Source: Pasteurella sp049941595 (GTDB taxonomy: Bacteria > Pseudomonadota > Gammaproteobacteria > Enterobacterales > Pasteurellaceae). From it: a stretch of DNA of 64,000 nucleotides. The stretch is taken from the NCBI GenBank assembly GCA_049941595.1, contig JBNFNA010000004.1:310001-374000 (forward strand), read 5' to 3'. Below are positions 1 to 7,004 of this stretch, one piece after another (position 1 is the first letter of the stretch; each line of letters opens with the position of its first letter). Made by a program: the position numbers and the translations under genes. Under the pieces are notes generated by a model that was given only the letters and a program-made list of their open reading frames with translations, was not told where the DNA came from and did not search any database.

Positions 1-1422
1 GAATATGTGGATTCAATTAAGCAAGACGTGGAATGGTTAGGCTTCAAATGGGCAGGTCAGCCTCGTTATGCTTCAGATTATTTTGACCAATTATACAGCT
101 ATGCAATTGAGTTAATCCAAAAAGGGTTAGCTTATGTGTGTGAACTTTCACCAGAAGAAATGCGTGAATATCGTGGAACGTTAACTGAGCCGGGTAAAAA
201 CAGCCCATATCGTGATCGTTCAGTTGAGGAAAACCTCGCCTTATTTGAAAAAATGAAAAATGGTGAAATTGCAGAAGGTAAAGCAAGTTTACGCGCGAAA
301 ATTGATATGGCATCGCCATTTATGGTAATGCGTGATCCTGTAATTTATCGTATCAAGTTTGCGACTCACCACCAAACAGGTGATAAATGGTGCATTTACC
401 CAATGTACGATTTTACGCACTGCATTTCTGATGCGATCGAGCGTATTACTCACTCACTTTGTACATTAGAATTCCAAGATAACCGCCGTTTATATGACTG
501 GGTATTAGAAAATATTTCGATTGAGCGTCCATTACCGCATCAATATGAGTTTTCTCGTTTAAATTTAGAAGCGACGCTAACCTCTAAACGTAAACTTTTA
601 CAATTAGTAAATGAAGGCATTGTGGATGGTTGGAATGACCCACGTATGCCAACCATTTCAGGTTTACGTCGTCGTGGTTATACTCCAGCCTCATTACGTG
701 AGTTCTGTCGTCGTATCGGTGTGACAAAACAAGATAACGTCGTTGAGCTTAGCGCATTAGAAGCCTGTATTCGTGAAGATCTTAACGAAAATGCACCACG
801 TGCAATGGCTGTTATCGATCCTCTTAAAATTGTGATTGAAAACTTTGGTGAAAAAGAAATTTTAACTGCTCCAAATCACCCAAATCGTGAAGAATTAGGT
901 CAACGTGAATTGCCATTTACCCGTGAAATTTATATTGATAAAGCAGACTTCCGTGAAGAAGCAAACAAACAATATAAACGTCTTGTGTTAGGTAAAGAAG
1001 TGCGTTTACGTAATGCTTATGTGATTAAAGCAGAGCGTGTTGAAAAAGATGCGGATGGCAATATCACCACAGTATACTGTACTTACGATCCAGAAACTTT
1101 AGGCAAAAACCCTGCGGACGGTCGTAAAGTGAAAGGTGTAATTCAATGGGTATCTGCGGAAGATTATTTAGCGGCTGAATTCCGCCAATACGGTCGTTTA
1201 TTCACTGTGCCAAATCCAGGTGCAGCAGAGGATATTCACGAAGTGCTAAACCCAGAATCATTAATGGTTAAGCACGGTGTTGTTGAGAAAAGTTTAGCCA
1301 ATGCACAACCAGAAAAAGCGTATCAATTCGAGCGTGAGGGGTATTACTGTGCAGACAGCAAAGACAGCTCACCTGAGCATTTAGTCTTTAACTTAACTGT
1401 GAGCTTAAAAGAAGGATTCTAA
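1..1422 (+). CDS. glnS: Glutamine--tRNA ligase (5' end missing)
   Basis: Class Ic aminoacyl-tRNA synthetase that charges tRNA-Gln with glutamine in the cytoplasm. The reading frame is open from base 1, so the start codon and the N-terminal HIGH region (roughly 80 residues by comparison with E. coli GlnS) lie outside the window; 473 codons remain. Recognisable blocks include SPYRDRSVEENL, the RIKFATHHQTGDKWCIYPMYDFTH catalytic segment (split here for length), the DDPRMPT-like WNDPRMPTISGLRRRGYT block and the C-terminal anticodon-binding beta barrels ending near FEREGYYCADSKD. The KMSKS-equivalent loop at nt 577-591 reads LTSKR where E. coli has VMSKR, a tolerated degeneracy in this class. A strong terminator follows directly. 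Confidence 0.98.
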   Translation, partial: EYVDSIKQDVEWLGFKWAGQPRYASDYFDQLYSYAIELIQKGLAYVCELSPEEMREYRGTLTEPGKNSPYRDRSVEENLALFEKMKNGEIAEGKASLRAKIDMASPFMVMRDPVIYRIKFATHHQTGDKWCIYPMYDFTHCISDAIERITHSLCTLEFQDNRRLYDWVLENISIERPLPHQYEFSRLNLEATLTSKRKLLQLVNEGIVDGWNDPRMPTISGLRRRGYTPASLREFCRRIGVTKQDNVVELSALEACIREDLNENAPRAMAVIDPLKIVIENFGEKEILTAPNHPNREELGQRELPFTREIYIDKADFREEANKQYKRLVLGKEVRLRNAYVIKAERVEKDADGNITTVYCTYDPETLGKNPADGRKVKGVIQWVSAEDYLAAEFRQYGRLFTVPNPGAAEDIHEVLNPESLMVKHGVVEKSLANAQPEKAYQFEREGYYCADSKDSSPEHLVFNLTVSLKEGF

Positions 1423-1436
1423 TCTAGCCAAAATTT

Positions 1437-1468
1437 ATAAGGGTGTTTAAAAACACCCTTATTTTTTT
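1437..1468 (+). terminator. Rho-independent terminator of glnS
   Basis: Perfect 12-bp stem ATAAGGGTGTTT / AAACACCCTTAT with a 2-nt loop, followed by a T-run, 15 nt after the glnS stop codon. Confidence 0.93.
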
Positions 1469-1585
1469 GAAAAAAATCTAATTAAAGTTTTATTGTTTAG
1501 ATGAGATTCTATTTTTTATATATTTTATTGAAAAAATCATTACAATAAGCCTTTGGTTAATTCACCCATAAAATGAGGAGTATAA

Positions 1586-3034
1586 ATGAATTTATTTGAC
1601 ACGTTTGTTGGTAGCGTGGAGCAAGCATTAACTTGGTTCGTAGAGAAAGTGGATGGTCCGCTTTGGGATATCACGATCATTACTTTATTAGGTGTTGGTT
1701 TATTTTTTACGGTAATCACTGGCTTTGTTCAACTTCGCTTATTACCACGTAGTTTACGTGAAATGTGGTCGGGACGTACTGCAGAAGGGAATTCATTAAC
1801 CCCTTTCCAAGCATTTACAACAGGTTTAGCAAGCCGAGTTGGGGTAGGTAATATTGGTGGTGTTGCAACCGCAATTGCTATCGGTGGCGAAGGTGCAGTT
1901 TTCTGGATGTGGGTGACTGCATTAATCGGTATGAGTAGCGCCTTTGCTGAGTCTTCTCTTGCACAATTATTTAAAGTAAAAGAGCCTTGCGGTTTATACC
2001 GTGGTGGCCCTGCTTATTACATTACAAAAGGCTTAAAAGCACCTTGGTTAGGCGCGTGTTTTGCTGTGAGCTTAATTTTCACCTTTGGTTTTGCTTTTAA
2101 TGCGGTGCAATCTAACTCAATTGTAGAAGCAACACGTAATGCGTGGAGCTGGGATCCTGAATATGTAGGCATCACCTTAGTGATTTTGACTGCATTTATC
2201 ATTTTTGGTGGTGTAAAACGCATTGGCGTTGTGAGTGCAACACTTGTACCGATGATGGCATTATTCTACTTAATCATTGCAGTGATTATTTTAGGTATGA
2301 ATATGAGCTCAATTCCTTCAATCATTTCACGCATTGTGACACAGGCTTTCGACTTTAGTGCGTTAGCGGGCGGTATGTTCGGTGCGGTTTTCTCGAAAGC
2401 AATGCTAATGGGGATTAAACGTGGTTTATTCTCTAACGAAGCGGGTATGGGTTCTGCACCAAACTCGGCTGCAACTGCGGACGTGAAACACCCTGCCAGC
2501 CAAGGCTTAATCCAAATGTTAGGTGTATTTGTTGATACAATGATCGTGTGTACTTGTACTGCAGTCATCATTTTATTATCAGATAATTATGGTAGCGAAA
2601 CCTTAAAAGGCATCTCATTAACACAAAATGCACTGCAATATCACGTTGGTGAATTTGGTTTACACTTCTTAGCGTTTATTTTGTTCTTATTTGCCTATTC
2701 TTCAATCATTGGTAACTATGCTTACGCTGAAAGTAATATTCGCTTTATTCGCAATAAGCCAACCTTTGTTTTAATTTTCCGTTTAGTAGTGCTGTTCTTC
2801 GTGTATTTCGGCGCAGTAAATCACGGTAACATTGTGTGGAACTTTGCGGACACAGTAATGGCGATTATGGCAATGATCAACTTAGTTGCAATCGTATTGT
2901 TATCGCCTATCGTAATCACTATCTTAAAAGATTATTTGAAACAGATGAAAGCGGGTAGCAAAGAGCCCATATTTAACATTGAAGAACATCCTGAATTGTT
3001 AAAACGTGGCGTAGACAAAGACATTTGGTCTTAA
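1586..3034 (+). CDS. Alanine/glycine:sodium symporter (AGCS family)
   Basis: Inner-membrane amino-acid carrier of the AGCS (AlsT/DagA/YaaJ) family, expected to import alanine or glycine with Na+. The 482-residue length is typical. After a short amphipathic N-terminus it shows about ten hydrophobic segments. Family landmarks are TPFQAFTTGLASRVGVGNIGG near residues 73-95, GGPAYYITKGL, and KAMLMGIKRGLFSNEAGMGSAPN (both quoted in part; the last contains the FSNEAGMGSAP signature). The ATG at 1586 has an AGGAG at 1576-1580. It stands alone between the glnS terminator and an uptake-signal hairpin at 3062-3106. No glycine riboswitch is visible in the 120-nt leader. Substrate choice cannot be told from sequence. 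Confidence 0.93.
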   Translation: MNLFDTFVGSVEQALTWFVEKVDGPLWDITIITLLGVGLFFTVITGFVQLRLLPRSLREMWSGRTAEGNSLTPFQAFTTGLASRVGVGNIGGVATAIAIGGEGAVFWMWVTALIGMSSAFAESSLAQLFKVKEPCGLYRGGPAYYITKGLKAPWLGACFAVSLIFTFGFAFNAVQSNSIVEATRNAWSWDPEYVGITLVILTAFIIFGGVKRIGVVSATLVPMMALFYLIIAVIILGMNMSSIPSIISRIVTQAFDFSALAGGMFGAVFSKAMLMGIKRGLFSNEAGMGSAPNSAATADVKHPASQGLIQMLGVFVDTMIVCTCTAVIILLSDNYGSETLKGISLTQNALQYHVGEFGLHFLAFILFLFAYSSIIGNYAYAESNIRFIRNKPTFVLIFRLVVLFFVYFGAVNHGNIVWNFADTVMAIMAMINLVAIVLLSPIVITILKDYLKQMKAGSKEPIFNIEEHPELLKRGVDKDIWS

Positions 3035-3061
3035 TCACATAAATAAAAATTGTTTTTAAAA

Positions 3062-3112
3062 TGACCGCACTTTTCGGTAAGATTCACTTATCCATAAGTG
3101 TGGTCAATATTT
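3062..3112 (+). terminator. Terminator made from inverted uptake signals, after the AGCS gene
   Basis: TGACCGCACTT (3062-3072) pairs with AAGTGTGGTCA (3096-3106) with one G-T wobble, then ATATTTT. One arm is an exact uptake signal complement and the other a one-base variant. It lies 28 nt after the AGCS stop codon and overlaps the first possible ATG of the next frame. Confidence 0.7.
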
Positions 3113-3126
3113 TAGATGTTTTAAAC

Positions 3127-3666
3127 GTGCAAAAGTTAATTATCATCAGGGGGCATTCGGGGTCCGGTAAGAGTACCTTTGCTCATCATCAAATTCTCGC
3201 GTTCCAACGGGATTATCCTTTAGGGCGCGTTTTTCATATTGAAAACGATCATTTCTTGATGTTGGACGGTGAATATCATTGGACGCCAGAACGTTTTGTT
3301 GAAGCGAAGCAACAAGCACAAGCCTTGTTAGATGAGGCGTTTATCTTCTGTGAACAACACAAAAATCAAGATGTGTTAATTGTGGTGAGTAATGTAGGCG
3401 GTAATGTGCAAGAGATACTACAAATGCAAACAAGAGCAGCAAAGTTACATTTACAAACAAAAATTTATCGTTTACAGAATTTCTTTAAAAATGCACATCG
3501 TGTTAATCAACAAATTGTATACGAAATGTATCTGCATTTAATGAAAAATCCGATAGAAGATGAGATTTTTGTGCCCGCTATTCAGCCGATGACTGCAAAA
3601 GTGCGGTCGGAAATTGAAAAATTACAAGTGCAGAAAAGAAAAAACCGCTACACCAAGAAGATGTAG
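3127..3666 (+). CDS. Zeta-toxin-like P-loop kinase / ATP-binding protein
   Basis: Small cytoplasmic P-loop protein. The Walker A motif GHSGSGKST is at residues 9-17, counted from the GTG at 3127. It is followed by a HIENDHFLMLDGEYHWTPE block typical of the zeta-toxin/AAA_33 small-kinase group, where the Asp/Glu after the second strand would hold Mg or the substrate. Substrate unknown. An in-frame ATG exists at 3061, but that codon sits inside the terminator hairpin of the previous gene, and the protein signature starts right after VQKLIIIRG, so GTG 3127 (179 aa) is preferred; neither start has a clear Shine-Dalgarno. No antitoxin gene is adjacent, so a true toxin-antitoxin role is not supported. 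The stop codon lies in a minus-strand terminator stem. Confidence 0.75.
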   Translation: MQKLIIIRGHSGSGKSTFAHHQILAFQRDYPLGRVFHIENDHFLMLDGEYHWTPERFVEAKQQAQALLDEAFIFCEQHKNQDVLIVVSNVGGNVQEILQMQTRAAKLHLQTKIYRLQNFFKNAHRVNQQIVYEMYLHLMKNPIEDEIFVPAIQPMTAKVRSEIEKLQVQKRKNRYTKKM

Positions 3667-3669
3667 CGG
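3633..3669 (-). terminator. Rho-independent terminator, minus strand
   Basis: Read on the minus strand: CCGCTACA stem (3669-3662), 9-nt loop, TGTAGCGG (3652-3645), then TTTTTTCTTTTC. It lies 104 nt beyond the dxs stop codon and ends either dxs transcripts or a separate small RNA. It overlaps the 3' end of the kinase gene. Confidence 0.85.
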
Positions 3670-3730
3670 GAGGTCTTAATATAAGAAAGTTAAAAGACGA
3701 CTGCATTTGCAGTGCACTAGCATTATCTAA

Positions 3731-3773
3731 GACTGAACTATTTAAAAATAGTTCAGTAAAAAATTTAATTTTT
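3731..3773 (+). terminator. Hairpin/terminator at convergent kinase-dxs junction
   Basis: ACTGAACTATT and AATAGTTCAGT form an 11-bp stem around a short A-rich loop (about 3731-3757), followed by TAAAAAATTTAATTTTTT. The tail is mixed A/T, so termination in the plus direction is plausible but not strong. A second perfect small hairpin, ACTGCA-TT-TGCAGT, lies just upstream near 3702-3715. Confidence 0.55.
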
Positions 3774-5617
3774 TATAAAAAATTTTTTATTTGTTCTTCA
3801 ATGCCTGTTGCGTCTAGTTTTAAGTCGGTCCAAATCTCTTGCTGAGTGCCTTGCGGAATGAAGAAATCAGGTAAACCAAGTTGCAATAATTTCACTTGCT
3901 TTTGTTGTGCTTGAAGCACTTCTGCTACCGCACTGCCCGCACCACCTTGAATTGCATTCTCTTCCAAAGTCACAATTAAGTCGTGTGTATTAGCAATTTC
4001 GGTAATACGTTCAATATCAATTGGCTTCACGAAACGCATATCGACTAATGTCGCATTCAAGTTTTCTGCCACGGTTGCCGCGGTTGGTAATAATGTACCA
4101 AAGTTCAAAATCGCAATTTTCTCACCTTGGCGAATAAGTTTTGATTTACTCAATGGCAACATTTCTAATGGCTCTAATGTGACGCCAATGGCATTGCCAC
4201 GAGGGTATCGCACTGCCGCTGGTTGGTTTAAGTGGTAACCAGTGTAAAGCATTTGGCGACATTCATTTTCATCACTTGGGGTCATAATCACCATATTTGG
4301 AATACAACGCATAAAGCTAATATCAAATGCGCCTTGGTGAGTTTGACCGTCCGCACCTACGATCCCCGCACGATCGATAGCAAATAAAACAGGTAAGTTT
4401 TGAATAGCTACGTCGTGAATGAGTTGGTCGTAAGCACGTTGCAAGAAAGTCGAATAAATTGCTACAACTGGTTTATAACCGCCAATCGCTAAGCCAGCCG
4501 CAAAGGTGACTGCGTGCTGTTCTGCAATCGCTACATCAAAATACTGTTCAGGGAAACGATTTGAAAACTCGACCATCCCTGAGCCTTCACGCATTGCTGG
4601 TGTGATCCCCACTAATTTTGGATCTTTTTCTGCCATTTCGCACAGCCAATCACCAAAGATTTTTGAGTAAGTTGGATTGGCATTCGATTTTGGTAATTGA
4701 CCGCTTAAGTGGTCAAATTTAGGTACACCGTGGAAGCCAATTGGGTCTTTTTCAGCAGGTGCATAGCCTTTACCTTTTTTGGTCATAATATGCAAAAATT
4801 GCGGACCTTTTAGAGAACGCATATTTTTGAGCGTACTGATTAATTCATCTAAATTATGACCGTCAATTGGCCCAATATAATTGAAACCAAGCTGTTCAAA
4901 CATTGTGCCAACAGGCGAAACAAAGCCTTTAACGTGTTCTTCAGTTTTCTTCACAAATTCTTTAATCGGTGGCAGACCTGAAAGGATTTTCTTACCGCCT
5001 TCACGAATGGAAGAATAAAATGAACCTGTTAATAAACGTGCAAGGTGATTATTCAATGCCCCCACGTTTTCGGAAATTGACATCTCGTTATCGTTCAAAA
5101 TCACGAGCATATCAGTATGCAATGCGCCAGCGTGGTTCATAGCTTCAAATGCCATACCCGCAGTAATTGCACCATCACCAATCACACAGACTGTTTTACG
5201 GCCAGCATTTTCTTTTTGTGCAGCAATGGCAATACCTAATCCCGCGCTAATTGAAGTAGAAGAGTGGCCCACACTTAATACATCGTATTCACTTTCTTCA
5301 CGCCAAGGGAATGGGTGAATACCATTTTTTTGACGGATTGTTGGCATTTGATCACGACGACCGGTAAGAATTTTGTGTGGGTAAGCTTGATGACCAACGT
5401 CCCAAATTAATTGATCAAATGGGGTTTTATACACATAATGTAATGCAACGGTTAATTCCACTGTACCTAAGCCAGAAGCCAAATGCCCACTACTTTGACT
5501 AACTGACTCTAATAGATATGCACGCAATTCCTGACATACTTGTGCGAGTTGATCCTTGTTTAATAAACGCAAATCATCAGGCGAATTAATTAAAGATAAA
5601 AGAGGATAATTTTGCAT
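3773..5617 (-). CDS. dxs: 1-deoxy-D-xylulose-5-phosphate synthase
   Basis: Thiamine-diphosphate enzyme that condenses pyruvate with glyceraldehyde 3-phosphate, the entry step of the MEP isoprenoid pathway and a source for thiamine and pyridoxal. The 614-residue length fits (E. coli 620). Landmarks: H-x-x-H region LIWDVGHQAYPHKILTGR, the ThDP/Mg motif GDGAITAGMAFEAMNHAG ending in NDNEMSIS, the pyrimidine-domain glutamate in DVAIAEQHAVTFAAG, and the C-terminal transketolase domain. It is the last gene of xseB-ispA-dxs, an order conserved in gamma-proteobacteria; a terminator-like hairpin sits between ispA and dxs. Confidence 0.98.
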   Translation of the reverse strand: MQNYPLLSLINSPDDLRLLNKDQLAQVCQELRAYLLESVSQSSGHLASGLGTVELTVALHYVYKTPFDQLIWDVGHQAYPHKILTGRRDQMPTIRQKNGIHPFPWREESEYDVLSVGHSSTSISAGLGIAIAAQKENAGRKTVCVIGDGAITAGMAFEAMNHAGALHTDMLVILNDNEMSISENVGALNNHLARLLTGSFYSSIREGGKKILSGLPPIKEFVKKTEEHVKGFVSPVGTMFEQLGFNYIGPIDGHNLDELISTLKNMRSLKGPQFLHIMTKKGKGYAPAEKDPIGFHGVPKFDHLSGQLPKSNANPTYSKIFGDWLCEMAEKDPKLVGITPAMREGSGMVEFSNRFPEQYFDVAIAEQHAVTFAAGLAIGGYKPVVAIYSTFLQRAYDQLIHDVAIQNLPVLFAIDRAGIVGADGQTHQGAFDISFMRCIPNMVIMTPSDENECRQMLYTGYHLNQPAAVRYPRGNAIGVTLEPLEMLPLSKSKLIRQGEKIAILNFGTLLPTAATVAENLNATLVDMRFVKPIDIERITEIANTHDLIVTLEENAIQGGAGSAVAEVLQAQQKQVKLLQLGLPDFFIPQGTQQEIWTDLKLDATGIEEQIKNFL

Positions 5618-5644
5618 AATCGTTAGTCAATTCCAAAATAATTT

Positions 5645-5683
5645 AAAAACAGACCGCACTTTTATTCGAGTTTTGTGCGACTT
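5645..5683 (-). terminator. Intercistronic hairpin with T-run between ispA and dxs
   Basis: On the minus strand AAGTCGCAC pairs with GTGCGGTCT (with wobbles), followed by GTTTTT. The downstream arm carries an uptake signal. Because dxs follows only 28 nt later, this probably trims dxs expression or marks a second promoter rather than ending the operon. Confidence 0.5.
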
Positions 5684-6569
5684 AACTTTTTCTACTTACA
5701 ACAAATTCTGCAATAGCACGCAAGGCTTGTGTATCAAAAGGCAATTCATCAAGCGTTGCAATGGCTTCTTGATAAAGCTCTTGTGCTTTTTGTTTGGCAC
5801 CATCTAAGCCTAATAATTTAGGATAAGTACTTTTATCCGACATTAAATCTGAGCCTACGGTTTTGCCTAATACTTCACTTTCGCCTTCAATATCTAAAAT
5901 ATCGTCTTGCACTTGGAAAGCGAGTCCAACCGCATTTGAATAACGTTGAAGCTGTTGTGCTAATTTTTGATCACCAAAATGTGGCGAACAAATAAAACCT
6001 AATTGAAGTGCAGCTGAAAGTAAAGCACCCGTTTTATTGCGATGAATTTGTTCTAATTCCGCTAAACTAATTTGTTTTTTTTCAGAAATCAAATCTAAAC
6101 TTTGTCCTAAACACATTCCTTTGACACCAGAGGCTTGCGCAAGTGTGCTCACTAATGCAAGTTTTTGTTCTGCACAAAGTGTAGGTGCTTGAGTTAAAAC
6201 TTCAAAAGCAAATGCTTGTAATGCGTCGCCTGCTAAAATGGCAGTAGCTTCATCAAACGCAATATGACAAGTGGGTTGGCCACGACGCAAGCTGTCATCG
6301 TCCATTGCTGGCAAATCGTCGTGAATTAAAGAATAAGCGTGAATTGCTTCCAGCCCAGCTGCTGCGTAATCTAATTGGCTTAAATCTGCCCCTAACATAC
6401 GCCCAGTGGCATAAACGAGAAACGGACGAATACGCTTTCCGCCTAACAAAACACCATAACGCATTGCTTCAATCAATGGTGATGGTGCGGTGTTTAAATT
6501 CAACTGCTGCGCTAAAAATGTATTAATCCGTTCTTGGACTTGTTGTAAATCTTGAGAAAATTGATACAT
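5682..6569 (-). CDS. ispA: Farnesyl diphosphate (geranyltranstransferase) synthase
   Basis: Adds isopentenyl diphosphate to dimethylallyl and geranyl diphosphate to give farnesyl diphosphate, precursor of quinones and undecaprenyl phosphate. Both aspartate-rich motifs are present: DDLPAMDDD (first, with the surrounding SLIHDD) and DDILD (second), plus the GGKRIRPFL substrate-binding block and the HRNKTGALL segment. The start was placed at the ATG at 6569 (MYQFSQDLQQ, 295 aa), 10 nt after the xseB stop; an upstream in-frame ATG at 6602 would overlap xseB and adds residues absent from the E. coli enzyme (299 aa). Confidence 0.96.
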   Translation of the reverse strand: MYQFSQDLQQVQERINTFLAQQLNLNTAPSPLIEAMRYGVLLGGKRIRPFLVYATGRMLGADLSQLDYAAAGLEAIHAYSLIHDDLPAMDDDSLRRGQPTCHIAFDEATAILAGDALQAFAFEVLTQAPTLCAEQKLALVSTLAQASGVKGMCLGQSLDLISEKKQISLAELEQIHRNKTGALLSAALQLGFICSPHFGDQKLAQQLQRYSNAVGLAFQVQDDILDIEGESEVLGKTVGSDLMSDKSTYPKLLGLDGAKQKAQELYQEAIATLDELPFDTQALRAIAEFVVSRKS

Positions 6570-6579
6570 AATTTTCTTA

Positions 6580-6825
6580 TTATTCTTCAATTTGATAATC
6601 ACTTAATTCTGCAGTCGCATTTTTTTGCAACAAAATTTGAATACGTTGTTCCGCTTGTTGTAAACGTTCTTGACCTAAATTCGCCAACACGACGCCATTT
6701 TCAAATTCTTTCAATGCTTCTTCTAATGGTAATGAACCGCTTTCCAAACGAGTCACAATGCCTTCCAGTTGTTGAAGGGTTGTTTCAAAATCTAACTCTG
6801 TTTTTTCCGTTGGTTTCTTTGCCAT
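6580..6825 (-). CDS. xseB: Exodeoxyribonuclease VII small subunit
   Basis: Small subunit (81 aa, normal length) of exonuclease VII, which with XseA degrades single-stranded DNA from both ends. It is a helical hairpin; the family pattern FETTLQQLEGIVTRLESGSL followed by PLEEALKEFENGV is clear. First gene of the xseB-ispA-dxs operon, with a good promoter just upstream. Confidence 0.95.
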   Translation of the reverse strand: MAKKPTEKTELDFETTLQQLEGIVTRLESGSLPLEEALKEFENGVVLANLGQERLQQAEQRIQILLQKNATAELSDYQIEE

Positions 6826-6862
6826 ATCAGCATCCTTAATGATTGAAAGTATTAAGTGAGGT

Positions 6863-6891
6863 ATTGTACTTTATTTTTCAGTTTATGTTAA
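6863..6891 (-). promoter_or_regulatory. Sigma-70 promoter of xseB-ispA-dxs
   Basis: On the minus strand TTAACA (6891-6886), 17-bp spacer, TACAAT (6868-6863); the start of transcription would fall about 30 nt before the xseB ATG. Confidence 0.65.
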
Positions 6892-6944
6892 AAATATTTG
6901 CGGATTATACTTTTATCCTCTTGCTTTCTCTGACGCTATTCAAT

Positions 6945-6980
6945 AAAAAAGTGCGGTTAAATTAACCGCACTTTTGTGTC
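6945..6980 (-). terminator. Uptake-signal-pair terminator of torZ
   Basis: AAAAGTGCGGTTA and TAACCGCACTTTT (6947-6975) are two head-to-head uptake signals forming a 13-bp stem with a 3-nt loop, with T-runs in both directions. It lies 30 nt past the torZ stop and separates it from xseB. Confidence 0.88.
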
Positions 6981-7004
6981 ATTTAATCGCTACTTAAAGC
7001 GAAC

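Noticed and set aside
1470..1585. Possible glycine riboswitch before the AGCS symporter gene
   Set aside because: Glycine riboswitches precede such genes in some relatives, but this leader is short, AT-rich and lacks the conserved glycine-aptamer core.
3127..3666. Zeta toxin of a toxin-antitoxin pair
   Set aside because: No adjacent small antitoxin gene; related P-loop kinases are common chromosomal genes without toxin activity.
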